Notes under the pieces: model-generated | Databases searched by the model: none | What the model saw: the letters and a program-made list of their open reading frames with translations, nothing else | Told to the model about the DNA's origin: nothing | Assembly (NCBI GenBank): GCA_023435265.1 | Contig: JAEYRZ010000012.1 | Coordinates: forward strand, 1-64,000 | Length of the DNA stretch: 64,000 bases | Reading direction: 5' to 3' | From: Pseudomonadota bacterium | GTDB lineage: Bacteria > Desulfobacterota > Desulfobacteria > Desulfobacterales > Desulfosarcinaceae | In this document: piece after piece, positions 18,487 to 27,845 of the stretch | Layout: every line of letters begins with the position of its first letter | Numbering within the stretch: position 1 is the first letter of the stretch | Program-made: the position numbers and the translations under genes

Positions 18487-21156
18487 ATGACCCCTGGCCG
18501 CTGGAAGACCCGCTGTAATCTTCTGCTGATGACCCTGATCTGGACTTTCTTCTTCCCCCTGCCCTCAGCGCGTGCGGCCTCCGAACCGATTCGCGTGCTG
18601 ATCCTGCCGTTCACGATCAATGCGCCCCAGCAGTTCGGCTATCTTGCAACGCAAATGCCCTCGATCCTGGCCGCACGCTTTGAACAGGACGGCGCGCAGC
18701 CGGTTTTGATCGAAGGCCCGGAACAGGCGGAACTTGCCCGGACTCCCGCCGATCCCGATAAAATCATCGAATTGGCGCAGCGGCACGGGGCGCAGCGCGT
18801 GGTCTGGGGTTCCTTCACCCTGATCGGCGAAAGCTTCAGCGTCGATGCCCAGCTGCTCGAGGATCCGACCTCACGGCAGTCCAAGGCATACCACGTCTCG
18901 GGCAGCGGCATCGAAAACCTGATTTCCGTCTTGAACGATCTGGGCCGCCAGATCAGCACCGACCTTTTTCAACGCGAAATCATCTCCGCAGTCAATCTGA
19001 AGGGAAACCAGCGCATTGAAAGCGATGCCATCCTGCGGGTCATCCAGTCGCAGGCGGGCAGCGTTTATCAGCCGGAAATGCTTTCCAAGGATCTGCGGGC
19101 CATCTACGGCATGGGCTATTTCGACGATGTGCGGGTCGAGGCCGATCCCGGACCGGACGGACCCATCGTCACCTTTCATGTCAAAGAGAAGCCCACCATC
19201 CGGCGCATCCAGTTCGCGGGCAATTCGCGTTTCAAGGACGAGGAGATCAAGGAAAACCTGACCCTGAATACCGGCGCCATACTGAACATCTTCAAAATCC
19301 GCAGCAATGTCGAACAGATCGAAACCCTTTACAAGGGCAAGAATTACCACCAGGTCAGGGTGGACTACGAACTCCATCCCCTGGAGAACAATCAGGCCGA
19401 CCTGGAATTCAAGATCGAAGAAGGGCCGAAGGTGTATGTGACCGAAATCGCTTTTGAAGGCAACCAGGCCTTTGATGAAGATGAATTGGAAGATGAGATG
19501 AAAACCTCGGAAAAGGGGTTCTTCTACTGGTTGACTTCTTCGGGCGACCTGGACCGCACCACACTGGATCAGGATCTTGCCCGCCTGAATGCCTTCTACC
19601 ACAATCGCGGCTTCATCAGAGCCCGCATCGGCGAGCCGCTGGTCGACATCGGGGAAGAAAACATCCAGATCACCATCAAGATCGAAGAGGGGCCGCAGTT
19701 CAAAGTCGGCCGGGTGGATGTGGGCGGGGAACTGATCAAGCCCAAAGAAGAACTGCTCCAGAAGCTGAGCATCACCGCGGGCGACTACTATGATCGTGAA
19801 AAGGTGCGCAACGATGTGATCACGCTCACCGATGCGTACGGCGATGAGGGCTATGCCAACGCGGAAGTCAAACCGCTCATTCAGGAAAACACCGAAGACT
19901 TGACGGTCGATATCAACTTTACGGCTCAAAAGAACCAGCAGGTCTATTTCGAGAAAATCATCGTCAGCGGAAATACAAAAACGCGGGACAAGGTGATCCG
20001 GCGCGAAATGCGGGTTCACGAGCAGGAACTCTTCAACGGCAGCGCATTGAAGCGCAGCATGCGCAATCTCTATCGGCTGGATTTCTTCGAGGACATCAAG
20101 GTCGACCTGCTCAAGGGGAGCGGCGAAGACCAGAAGATCCTCAAGCTCGAAGTCAAGGAAAAGCCCACCGGCACGTTCAGCTTCGGCGCCGGATACAGCA
20201 GCGCGGAGCAGACCTTTCTGGTGGGCTCGGTTATTCAGCGCAATTTCCTGGGCCGCGGCCAGATATTGAAATTCAACGGTCAGTTCGGAGAGTCGACCAC
20301 GCGCTACGACATGAGCTTTACCGAGCCGTGGTTCATGGACACGCGCCTGAGCACCACCCTCGAAGCCTACAGCCAGGAACGGGATGTCGAAGATGAGTAC
20401 GAACTCGACAGCGTGGGCGGCGGCCTGCGGTTCAGCTACCCGGTATATGATTACACGCGGCTCTACTGGCGTTACGGGTATGACGAAACCGAGGTCGCCG
20501 ATATCGGCGAAGACGCGTCGGATGCGATCAAGCGCCGCACCGGCAAGCACACCACGAGCCTGGTCGGCATCGGCCTGGGGTACGATTCACGCGACCGCGT
20601 CTTCAATCCCACCCAGGGATCCAAGCACAGCATTTCATTCGAATACGCCGGGCTGGGAGGAGATGTCGGCTACAACAAATACATCCTGGAAAGCGGCTTC
20701 TATTACCCCCTTTTCTGGGGGCTGACCGGATTCATCCATGGCAAAACAGGTTATGTGCACGGCAACGACAAGGACAAGTGGCTGCCCGATTATGAAAAAT
20801 TCTATCTGGGCGGCATCAATTCGCTGCGCGGATTCGGCTACCGCGGGGTCTATCTGACGGAGATCAACGAGGACGGCGAGCGAACCAAAGTCGGCGGCGA
20901 CCACATGATCCAGTTCAACGCCGAAATCATCTTCCCGATCGCCAAAGAGGCGGGCGTCATGGGGGTTGTATTCTTCGACACCGGCAATGTATATGATGGC
21001 ATGATCGACCTGGGCGATCTGCGCGAAAGCGTCGGCGGCGGCATACGCTGGTTTTCGCCCATTGCGCCCATCCGTATCGAATACGGCCACGTTCTGGACC
21101 GCAGGGAAGACGAGAGTTCCGGAAAGTGGGAATTCACGATGGGTGGCGCTTTTTAG
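18487..21156 (+). CDS. bamA: outer membrane protein assembly factor BamA with N-terminal extension
   Basis: 889 residues, longer than the roughly 800 usual in Proteobacteria. A signal peptide (LLLMTLIWTFFFPLPSARA) is followed by an extra domain at residues about 35-155 resembling TolB/CsgG-type N-terminal domains (LILPFTINAP, AQRVVWGSFT, FSVDAQLLE). Five POTRA repeats run from about residue 160 (ISAVNLKGNQRIESDAI) to about 560, each with a Y-x-x-x-G/Y-x-D core such as GYFDDVRVEAD. The beta-barrel follows from GAGYSSAEQ, with the loop-6 motif as LRGFGYRGV and a C-terminal aromatic residue (GGAF). GAGG is placed before the ATG. It is the central outer-membrane insertase of the operon. Confidence 0.95.
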   Translation: MTPGRWKTRCNLLLMTLIWTFFFPLPSARAASEPIRVLILPFTINAPQQFGYLATQMPSILAARFEQDGAQPVLIEGPEQAELARTPADPDKIIELAQRHGAQRVVWGSFTLIGESFSVDAQLLEDPTSRQSKAYHVSGSGIENLISVLNDLGRQISTDLFQREIISAVNLKGNQRIESDAILRVIQSQAGSVYQPEMLSKDLRAIYGMGYFDDVRVEADPGPDGPIVTFHVKEKPTIRRIQFAGNSRFKDEEIKENLTLNTGAILNIFKIRSNVEQIETLYKGKNYHQVRVDYELHPLENNQADLEFKIEEGPKVYVTEIAFEGNQAFDEDELEDEMKTSEKGFFYWLTSSGDLDRTTLDQDLARLNAFYHNRGFIRARIGEPLVDIGEENIQITIKIEEGPQFKVGRVDVGGELIKPKEELLQKLSITAGDYYDREKVRNDVITLTDAYGDEGYANAEVKPLIQENTEDLTVDINFTAQKNQQVYFEKIIVSGNTKTRDKVIRREMRVHEQELFNGSALKRSMRNLYRLDFFEDIKVDLLKGSGEDQKILKLEVKEKPTGTFSFGAGYSSAEQTFLVGSVIQRNFLGRGQILKFNGQFGESTTRYDMSFTEPWFMDTRLSTTLEAYSQERDVEDEYELDSVGGGLRFSYPVYDYTRLYWRYGYDETEVADIGEDASDAIKRRTGKHTTSLVGIGLGYDSRDRVFNPTQGSKHSISFEYAGLGGDVGYNKYILESGFYYPLFWGLTGFIHGKTGYVHGNDKDKWLPDYEKFYLGGINSLRGFGYRGVYLTEINEDGERTKVGGDHMIQFNAEIIFPIAKEAGVMGVVFFDTGNVYDGMIDLGDLRESVGGGIRWFSPIAPIRIEYGHVLDRREDESSGKWEFTMGGAF

Positions 21157-21233
21157 TTGAAGCGATTTCATGGGATGCCCGAATGAGCGTCGGGCGCCAG
21201 CTTTAGAGCGTACGAAGGACAGGAGGAGGATTT

Positions 21234-21764
21234 ATGCATTCGTTCAAGCGCATGGCGGCCGTTCTGGCCGGATTGGCGGTGATGGTTGCCGCCGCACCCG
21301 CTTTGGGTGCGGATGCCAAAATCGGGACGGTGAGTTTCCAGAAGATCGTCGAGAATTCGATTGTCGGCAAGGCGGCCAAGAAAGAAATCACCGAAGAAGG
21401 CCAGAGAATGGAAGCCGACCTCAAGAAGAACGGTGAAGAACTGCAGGCCTTGCAGAGTCAACTGGAAAAAGACAACAGCGTGATGAGCAAGGAAGCGCGT
21501 GAAGAGAAAAAATGGCAGCTGGACCGCAAAATGGACGATATGAAGGCGCTCAAGCAGAAATACGATCGCCAGCTTCGCGAAACCCAGGTGCGCCTGCTCA
21601 ATCGAATCCGCAAGGAAGTTTTCGATATCATTCAAGTCTACGGCAAAAAGGAAGGCTACCTGCTGATCGTCGAAGACACCAATGTGGTTTATGCTCCCGA
21701 CCAAAATGACATCACGAATGAAATCGTCCGCCTCTACAACGATAAACAGCCCAAAAGCAAGTGA
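21234..21764 (+). CDS. skp: periplasmic chaperone, OmpH/Skp family
   Basis: 176 residues with a clear signal peptide (AAVLAGLAVMVAAAPALGA) and then the OmpH core: DAKIGTVSFQKIVENS, followed by a long Lys/Glu-rich coiled coil (residues about 50-125) and the C-terminal head segment GYLLIVEDTNVVYAPDQNDITNEI. Skp trimers hold unfolded outer-membrane proteins on their way to BamA, which is encoded just upstream. A very strong ribosome binding site (AGGAGGAGG) precedes the ATG. It overlaps lpxD by 4 nt. Confidence 0.92.
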   Translation: MHSFKRMAAVLAGLAVMVAAAPALGADAKIGTVSFQKIVENSIVGKAAKKEITEEGQRMEADLKKNGEELQALQSQLEKDNSVMSKEAREEKKWQLDRKMDDMKALKQKYDRQLRETQVRLLNRIRKEVFDIIQVYGKKEGYLLIVEDTNVVYAPDQNDITNEIVRLYNDKQPKSK

Positions 21765-22810
21765 AGCCAACCATGCAGATGAAACTCGAACAACTGGCAG
21801 CCCTGGTCGGCGGCGACCTGCAGGGAGATCCGCAGTGCCTGATCGAAGGTGCCGGGCCGATCGAGGGGGCGGGCGACGGCCAGATCACGTTTGCCGAAAA
21901 AGGACCCGCGCTCAAAAAGGTGGCGCACAGCCGGGCGGCCGCGGTCATCGTGCCGCGCAATGCCGAATGCACCGGCCGTAATCTCATTCGGGTCGATCAG
22001 CCCCGGGTTGCATTTGCGCGCGCCGTCTCCGCGCTTTACCCGCCGTCCCGGCCGCCGGCCGGAATTCACCCCACGGCGGTCATCGGCCCGCAGTGCGTAT
22101 TGGGCAAAGACGTCACCATCTCGGCCTACACGGTTCTGGGCCGCAATGTAGTGCTGGGCGAACGGGTGGTTCTCCACCCCCACGTCGTCATCGGCGACGA
22201 AGCGGTGATCGGCGATGACACCGTCATCTATCCGCAGGTCAGTGTTCTCGAACGCTGCCGCATCGGGTGCCGGGTCATCGTGCATGCCGGAACGGTGATC
22301 GGCAGCGACGGCTACGGCTTCGTACAGGATCAGGGCCGCCATATCAAGATGCCGCAGACCGGCATCGTGCAGATCGACGACGATGTCGAAATCGGTGCCT
22401 GCAACACGATCGACCGGGCCACGTTCGGCAAAACGTGGATCAAATCCGGCGTCAAAACCGACAACCAGGTTCACATCGCACACAACGTCGAAGTCGGCGA
22501 ACACGCATTGCTGATCGCCCAGGTGGGAATCTCGGGGAGTACCAAAATCGGACGCCATGTGATTATCGCCGGTCAGGCCGGTATCGCCGGCCACCTGACC
22601 CTGGGTGACGGCGCAATCGTCGGCCCACAGGCCGGCATCGGCCATTCGGTGCCGGAAAAACAGATTCTCTCAGGCGGAATCGTCGCCATGCCGCACCGCA
22701 CCTGGCTGCGCCTGCAGCAGGTGCTGCCCGAACTGCCGGACCTGGTCAAGCGGGTCCGGCAGCTGGAATCCGGATTGCGCAACCCGCCGGATCCGTCTTC
22801 GTCTCGATAA
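21761..22810 (+). CDS. lpxD: UDP-3-O-(3-hydroxyacyl)glucosamine N-acyltransferase
   Basis: A 349-residue left-handed beta-helix acyltransferase for the third step of lipid A synthesis. The N-terminal uridine-binding domain (AALVGGDLQGD, FAEKGPAL) precedes about ten hexapeptide repeats; the catalytic His lies in VHIAHNVEVGEH. The C-terminal helix is RTWLRLQQVLPELPDLVKRVRQLE. The start is GTG 21761, overlapping the skp stop, or ATG 21773. The acyl donor is a hydroxyacyl-ACP; chain length cannot be told. Confidence 0.95.
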   Translation: MKPTMQMKLEQLAALVGGDLQGDPQCLIEGAGPIEGAGDGQITFAEKGPALKKVAHSRAAAVIVPRNAECTGRNLIRVDQPRVAFARAVSALYPPSRPPAGIHPTAVIGPQCVLGKDVTISAYTVLGRNVVLGERVVLHPHVVIGDEAVIGDDTVIYPQVSVLERCRIGCRVIVHAGTVIGSDGYGFVQDQGRHIKMPQTGIVQIDDDVEIGACNTIDRATFGKTWIKSGVKTDNQVHIAHNVEVGEHALLIAQVGISGSTKIGRHVIIAGQAGIAGHLTLGDGAIVGPQAGIGHSVPEKQILSGGIVAMPHRTWLRLQQVLPELPDLVKRVRQLESGLRNPPDPSSSR

Positions 22811-22844
22811 TTCCGCATCACCCTAAAGGCAAAGGAATCCACCG

Positions 22845-23291
22845 ATGGAAGCAGCCATGGATATTCGCGAAATTCTGGATCATCTGCCGCATCGTTACCC
22901 ATTTATCCTGGTGGACCGCATTGTCGCCCTCGAAGCCGGCAAAAAAGCGGTCGGGCTGAAGAACGTGACGATCAACGAACCTTTTTTTCAGGGCCATTTT
23001 CCCGGTACGCCCATCATGCCCGGTGTTTTGATTCTCGAGGCCATGGCCCAGACCGGAGGCGTGTTGGCCATTCAGTCCATGGGCCTGAAGGGACGAAATG
23101 CACTCATGTACTTCATGGGACTGGATCAGGTTAAATTCAGGAAACCGGTGGTTCCCGGCGATCAATTGATCATGGAACTGGAGGTTCTCAAACAGCGCGC
23201 CAAAGTCATGAAATTGTCCGGAACCGCCAAAGTCGACGGCCAGATCGTGGCCGAAGCCCAACTCATGGCAACCATCGAGGCCGAACAATGA
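22845..23291 (+). CDS. fabZ: 3-hydroxyacyl-[acyl-carrier-protein] dehydratase
   Basis: A 148-residue hot-dog-fold enzyme that dehydrates hydroxyacyl-ACP in fatty acid elongation. The active-site His and Glu lie in GHFPGTPIMPGVLILEAMAQ; the N-terminus DHLPHRYPFILVDRI is diagnostic. AAAGGAATC precedes the ATG. Its location between lpxD and lpxA is the classical arrangement, balancing hydroxyacyl-ACP flow between phospholipid and lipid A. It overlaps lpxA by 4 nt. Confidence 0.96.
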   Translation: MEAAMDIREILDHLPHRYPFILVDRIVALEAGKKAVGLKNVTINEPFFQGHFPGTPIMPGVLILEAMAQTGGVLAIQSMGLKGRNALMYFMGLDQVKFRKPVVPGDQLIMELEVLKQRAKVMKLSGTAKVDGQIVAEAQLMATIEAEQ

Positions 23292-24058
23292 TTCATTCCA
23301 CCGCCATCATCAGTCCTAAAGCCCAAATTGCCGAAGACGTCAGCATCGGTCCCTATTCCATCATCGCCGACAATGTCACGATCGGCGCAGGGTCCATCAT
23401 CGGCCCGCATACGGTGATCGATCCTTTTGTGGAAATCGGGCCCAATTGCCATATCTATCAATACGCCGCCATCGGCGCAGCACCTCAATCCCTCAAATTC
23501 AAGGGCGAAGAATCGCATGTCGTTATCGGCGCCAACTGCATCATCCGCGAGTTCGTCACCATCCACCGCGGAACCGAATTCGGAGGGGGCCGCACCGTCA
23601 TCGGCGATCACTGTTTCCTGATGGCGTACACGCACATCGCACACGATTGCATGGTCGGCAAACAGGTGGTCATGGCCAACAATGCCACCCTGGCCGGGCA
23701 TATCACCATCGGCGACCATGCGACCATCGGCGGCCTGGTGGCGATCCATCAGTTCGTGCGCGTGGGTGAGTATGCCTTTGTCGGGGGAAAATCCGCGGTG
23801 GTCAAAGATATTCCCCCTTATGTGATCGCGGCCGGCGACCGCGCCCGGCTGCACGGGCTGAACCAGGTCGGTCTCAAACGGCAGGGATTTTCGAGCGAAT
23901 CGCTGGCCGAACTGAAAAAAACCTATCGCCTGATCTTCAGAATCGGATTGACCCTGAACGAGGCAATCGAACGGGTTGCGGCCGAAGTGGAACCGGTGCC
24001 CGAAGTCAAAAATTTCATCGCCTTCATCAAGGCGTCCCAGCGGGGTATCACCCGTTGA
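23288..24058 (+). CDS. lpxA: UDP-N-acetylglucosamine O-acyltransferase
   Basis: A 256-residue trimeric beta-helix enzyme for the first committed lipid A step. Hexapeptide repeats start at once (IHSTAIISPKAQIAEDVSIG); the catalytic His is in YTHIAHDCMVG; the C-terminal half has IHQFVRVGEYAFVGGKSAV and LNQVGLKRQGF as in characterised LpxA. The length equals the family's. The acyl-chain ruler cannot be deduced reliably by eye. It sits in the lpxD-fabZ-lpxA-lpxI series. Confidence 0.96.
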   Translation: MIHSTAIISPKAQIAEDVSIGPYSIIADNVTIGAGSIIGPHTVIDPFVEIGPNCHIYQYAAIGAAPQSLKFKGEESHVVIGANCIIREFVTIHRGTEFGGGRTVIGDHCFLMAYTHIAHDCMVGKQVVMANNATLAGHITIGDHATIGGLVAIHQFVRVGEYAFVGGKSAVVKDIPPYVIAAGDRARLHGLNQVGLKRQGFSSESLAELKKTYRLIFRIGLTLNEAIERVAAEVEPVPEVKNFIAFIKASQRGITR

Positions 24059-24077
24059 ATCACCGGCGGTAGTCGCT

Positions 24078-24917
24078 ATGGATCCAAAGATCGGCCTGAT
24101 TGCCGGCAGCGGCCAGTTCCCATTGCTTTTTGCGCGCATGGCGGCCCAAAAGGGATGGCAGGTTTACGCGGCCGGATACCATGACGAGACCGACCCCCGG
24201 TTGGCGTCGCTGGTGTGCGCCGTGGACTGGTTTTACCTTGGGCAGGTCAAACGCCTGGTCAAATTTTTCCACCAACATGGCGTGACGCGCGCGGTCATGA
24301 TGGGCGCGATCACCAAAACGCGCATGTTCACCAATGTGCGGCCGGACATGAAAGCCATCGGCCTCATGGCCAGAATGCGCCACACCCATGACGATGCGCT
24401 CCTGCGGGCTTTTGCCGAACTGCTCGAATCCGAAGGCATCCGCATCGAAGCCTCGACATTGCTGCTGCCCGAATTGCTGGCTCCGTCCGGAACCTGGACG
24501 CGCCGCAAGCTTTCCAAATCCGAATGGGCCGATGTCGCACTGGGCTGGCGAATCGCCAAGGCCGTGGGGCGGCTGGATATCGGCCAGTGCGTAGTCGTCG
24601 GGGGCGGGAGCGTTCTGGCGGTCGAAGCCATCGACGGAACCGATGCAACGATCCGGCGGGGAGGCGCCCTCGGCAAAGGCGAGGCCGTGGTCGTCAAAGT
24701 CTGCAAGCCCATTCAGGACACGCGCTTCGATGTTCCCGCCGTCGGCTGCGGCACCATTGAAAGCATGCAGGCCGCACAAACCCGGGTGTTGGCGGTGGAA
24801 GCAGGCAAGGCCGTGGTGTTCGACCGGGAGGCGATGATCGAAAAAGCGGATGCCTGCGGGATTTCAATCATCGCCCTGGACGATTCCCAATTCAGCGAAA
24901 GCAGCGAATCCGCATGA
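24078..24917 (+). CDS. lpxI: UDP-2,3-diacylglucosamine diphosphatase LpxI
   Basis: 279 residues from ATG 24078. The protein begins KIGLIAGSGQFPLLFARMA, the LpxI (former DUF1009) signature, and contains MMGAITKTRMF, RHTHDDALLRAF, VVVGGGSVLAVEAIDGTDATI and a C-terminal CGTIESMQAA. LpxI replaces LpxH in alphaproteobacteria and many Desulfobacterota, cleaving UDP-diacylglucosamine to lipid X and UMP. No lpxH is visible in this operon, consistent with replacement. It ends in a 4-nt overlap with the oxidoreductase gene. Confidence 0.93.
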   Translation: MDPKIGLIAGSGQFPLLFARMAAQKGWQVYAAGYHDETDPRLASLVCAVDWFYLGQVKRLVKFFHQHGVTRAVMMGAITKTRMFTNVRPDMKAIGLMARMRHTHDDALLRAFAELLESEGIRIEASTLLLPELLAPSGTWTRRKLSKSEWADVALGWRIAKAVGRLDIGQCVVVGGGSVLAVEAIDGTDATIRRGGALGKGEAVVVKVCKPIQDTRFDVPAVGCGTIESMQAAQTRVLAVEAGKAVVFDREAMIEKADACGISIIALDDSQFSESSESA

Positions 24918-25891
24918 ACGCCAAACATTTCGAAAACCGCAAAATCCGCGCCGCCGTTGTGGGCGTCGGATACCTGGGCAAATTCCACGCTGAAAAATAT
25001 GCGGCGATGGACGATGTCGAATTCGTCGGCGTATCCGACACCGATGCCGTGCAGGGCCGCAGGATCGCCGACCAGCACGGGGTCCGATTTTTTGCCGACT
25101 ACCGCGAACTCATCGGCCTTGTGGACGCCGTCAGCATCGTGGTTCCGACGCAGGTACACCATGCCCTCAGCCGTGATTTCCTGAACGCAGGCGTCGACGT
25201 GCTGATCGAAAAACCGATCACCGCCGAATTGGAGGAAGCCGATGACCTGATCGCGCTGGCCGAAAAAAAGGGATGCCTTATCCAGGTCGGCCATCTGGAG
25301 CGCTTCAACCCCGCGGTCAGGGCCCTGAACGGCATGATCCGCGACCCGCGGTTTATCGAATCGCATCGGTTGAGTATTTTCAAGGATCGCGGAACCGATG
25401 TCAGCGTCGTCCTGGATCTCATGATCCACGACATCGACATCATCCTCAACTTCGTACGCTCCGGCGTGCGCGCGATTCATGCGGCGGGCATATCGGTGGT
25501 CTCCGGACACGTGGATATCGCCAACGCACGCCTTGAATTCGAAAACGGATGCGTGGCCAACGTCACCGCGAGCCGCATTTCAGCTAAAAATGAACGCAAA
25601 ATCCGTTTGTTTCAAAAAGAGGCGTATATCTCGGTCGATTTTGCCAACCGCGGCATCACCGTCGTGCGGCCCGACCCGAGTAATAAAAACGGCGTGATTC
25701 CCGGCATGGCCATGGAGCAGCGCGCTTTTGATCAGGCCGACGCCCTGGATTCCGAACTGCGATCGTTCATCCGCTCGGTGCGCCAGAGAAGCCGGCCTGA
25801 AGTCACCGGTCAGATGGGGCGCGACGCACTGCGCATCGCCCTCGACATCATGGATCAGATTCAGCATGGCACCCCGCAGCGGGGCGCCTGA
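24914..25891 (+). CDS. Gfo/Idh/MocA family oxidoreductase
   Basis: A 325-residue NAD(P)-dependent oxidoreductase. The Rossmann motif is VVGVGYLGKFHAEKY, the family EKP motif appears as VLIEKPIT, and the C-terminal domain includes LDLMIHDIDIILNF (the HDxD-type catalytic segment). It sits inside the lipid A operon, coupled to lpxI and 10 nt from lpxB. Related GnnA enzymes oxidise UDP-GlcNAc at C3 for aminosugar-type lipid A, but the partner aminotransferase GnnB is not in this window. A UDP-sugar substrate is therefore inferred from context only. Confidence 0.85.
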   Translation: MNAKHFENRKIRAAVVGVGYLGKFHAEKYAAMDDVEFVGVSDTDAVQGRRIADQHGVRFFADYRELIGLVDAVSIVVPTQVHHALSRDFLNAGVDVLIEKPITAELEEADDLIALAEKKGCLIQVGHLERFNPAVRALNGMIRDPRFIESHRLSIFKDRGTDVSVVLDLMIHDIDIILNFVRSGVRAIHAAGISVVSGHVDIANARLEFENGCVANVTASRISAKNERKIRLFQKEAYISVDFANRGITVVRPDPSNKNGVIPGMAMEQRAFDQADALDSELRSFIRSVRQRSRPEVTGQMGRDALRIALDIMDQIQHGTPQRGA

Positions 25892-25901
25892 GGGCCGTAC
25901 G

Positions 25902-27038
25902 ATGCAATCCCCCCTGGTGGTCATGGTCGCCGGAGAGGCGTCCGGAGATCAACATGGCGCGCACCTGATCCGAGAGTTGAAAAAGCGCCGCCCCGATCTG
26001 CGTGTTGCGGCCGTAGGCGGCCGTGCGATGCAGGCTGCCGGCGCAGAAATCGTCATCCCGGCCGATCGGTTGTCCGTGGTGGGCGTCACCGAGGTGGTGG
26101 CCAAAATCCCGCGCCTCGTAAGCGCGATGACCGAATTGAAGCGCCTGCTGGTCCGCGCGCATCCCGATCTGCTGATCCTGATCGATTTCCCGGATTTCAA
26201 TTTGCACCTCGCCGCAGCGGCCAAACGCGCGGGGATTCCGGTGCTTTACTATATCAGCCCGCAGATCTGGGCCTGGCGCGCCGGAAGGGTAAAGAAAATC
26301 AGGGCCAGGGTGGATCACATGGCGGTGATCCTGCCGTTCGAGGCGGAGTTTTATGCCCGGCACGGCATACCGGTTTCTTTCGTCGGACATCCCTTGATGG
26401 ATGCACCTGAAAATTCCGCCGCTCCTCCGCCTTGTTCGAGCCGGCCGCCGATCGTCGCCCTCTTGCCGGGTTCGCGGGACCGGGAGGTGGCCCGCCTGTT
26501 GCCGGAGATGCTCAAGTCCGCCGCATTGCTGAAGCGCAGCCATGCCGGACTGCGCTTCATGGTTTCCCGCGCACCGACGATCGCTCCGGCCATGATTCGG
26601 GATATCGTGGATCGAGCCGGTCCGGCGGATCTGGAAATTACGGACGAACCGGTGCATTCGCTTTTCTCACGCTGCCGCGTGGCCGTGGCGGCCTCGGGAA
26701 CCGTCACCCTGGAAGCGGCGTTATGTGGTACGCCGACGGTCATCGCCTACAAAGTCTCACCGCTGAGCTATCTGCTGGGCAGGCTCATGATCCGGGTTCA
26801 ACATATCGGCCTGGCCAACCTGATCGCCGGCGGCCGACTGATGCCCGAATTGATCCAGCATCAGGCGACTGCGGCGGCGATCGCCCGCGAAGTCCGCACG
26901 CTGCTCTCGGATCCGGCGCTCTATGCAAACGCCTGTACCGGGCTGGGGGAAGTCCGGCGCAAACTGGGACACGCAGGAGCATCCGGCCGGGTGGCCGATC
27001 TGGCCTGTTCGCTCATGGAGAAGCGCCATGCTGTTTAA
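25902..27038 (+). CDS. lpxB: lipid-A-disaccharide synthase
   Basis: A 378-residue GT19 enzyme that joins UDP-diacylglucosamine and lipid X. The start is ATG 25902 (the open frame extends upstream, but inside the oxidoreductase gene); the protein opens VVMVAGEASGDQHGAHLI. Other signatures are DFPDFNLHLA, YYISPQIWAWRAGRVKKI, VGHPLMD, LLPGSRDREV and the C-terminal ASGTVTLEAALCGTPTVIAYK. It overlaps the following acyltransferase by 11 nt. Membrane-peripheral, cytoplasmic face. Confidence 0.96.
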   Translation: MQSPLVVMVAGEASGDQHGAHLIRELKKRRPDLRVAAVGGRAMQAAGAEIVIPADRLSVVGVTEVVAKIPRLVSAMTELKRLLVRAHPDLLILIDFPDFNLHLAAAAKRAGIPVLYYISPQIWAWRAGRVKKIRARVDHMAVILPFEAEFYARHGIPVSFVGHPLMDAPENSAAPPPCSSRPPIVALLPGSRDREVARLLPEMLKSAALLKRSHAGLRFMVSRAPTIAPAMIRDIVDRAGPADLEITDEPVHSLFSRCRVAVAASGTVTLEAALCGTPTVIAYKVSPLSYLLGRLMIRVQHIGLANLIAGGRLMPELIQHQATAAAIAREVRTLLSDPALYANACTGLGEVRRKLGHAGASGRVADLACSLMEKRHAV

Positions 27039-27711
27039 GGCGAGAACAAAACCGGTGGATCGCAAATGGCGCCTGATCGGGCTCGGCGGCAAGCTGTTGA
27101 TCGACTTTCTCTTCGCCGCTTCCACGATCACCATTCGCAAGCCCGAACCGGTGGCGGCCCTCGAAGCGACCCGTAAATGCATTTACGCCTTCTGGCATTC
27201 GCGTATCCTGCTGCTCAGTTATCTCTACAAACGCCTGGGCGCCGCCATTATGGTCAGCAATTCGGCCGACGGCGAAATCATCGCCCAGGTCCTTCAACGT
27301 CAGGGCCAGGTGACCGTGCGCGGCTCGACCCGCAAAGGCGGGCTGAGGGCGCTGATCCGGCAGGTCGAAATCATGCGGGCCGAAGCGCGTCCGGGCGTCG
27401 TGGTTCCGGATGGACCGCAGGGGCCCCGGCATCGGGTGCAGCCGGGGGTGATCCTGCTGGCCCAGAAAACAGGCTGCCCCATCATCCCGATCGCCTACAG
27501 CGCCAGGCGGCGTAAAGTATTCAGAAGCTGGGACCGCTTCATCCTGCCGTGGCCGGCGACGCCCTGCAGGGTGGTCTACGGGCACCCGATCCACGTACCA
27601 GGTTCTGCCGGAATCGAAACCCTCCAGACCTACATATTGGAACTGGAATCCGAGTTGAACCGTATTACAGCCGAAGCCGATCGCTCTTTCGGTTATCGAT
27701 TCGAGGCATGA
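27028..27711 (+). CDS. DUF374 lysophospholipid/lipid A acyltransferase-like protein
   Basis: 227 residues. The conserved DUF374 series is complete: FWHSRILLL, VSNSADGEII, VRGSTRKGG, VVPDGPQGPR and CPIIPIAYSA. The N-terminal hydrophobic segment LLIDFLFAAST suggests membrane association. DUF374 includes LpxJ, a late lipid A acyltransferase of campylobacteria, and the position right after lpxB supports a secondary acyl transfer onto lipid A. No LpxL/LpxM-type gene is seen in the window. The assignment to lipid A acylation is inference. Confidence 0.82.
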   Translation: MLFKARTKPVDRKWRLIGLGGKLLIDFLFAASTITIRKPEPVAALEATRKCIYAFWHSRILLLSYLYKRLGAAIMVSNSADGEIIAQVLQRQGQVTVRGSTRKGGLRALIRQVEIMRAEARPGVVVPDGPQGPRHRVQPGVILLAQKTGCPIIPIAYSARRRKVFRSWDRFILPWPATPCRVVYGHPIHVPGSAGIETLQTYILELESELNRITAEADRSFGYRFEA

Positions 27712-27845
27712 TCCCGAGGGTTCAACGCGCCGAAAAAGCATCGCGCGTGCCCCGACATCGAGCGGCCGGCCTGCTGACGCCGATACGCAGGTTTCAGCGG
27801 CCGTGTCTTCGAAACAGTGCGGCTTATGGCCGGAGGTCTCAAAAT

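Noticed and set aside
18871..20550. 559-codon minus-strand open frame opposite bamA
   Set aside because: Antisense shadow of bamA; composition-driven, with no recognisable motif.
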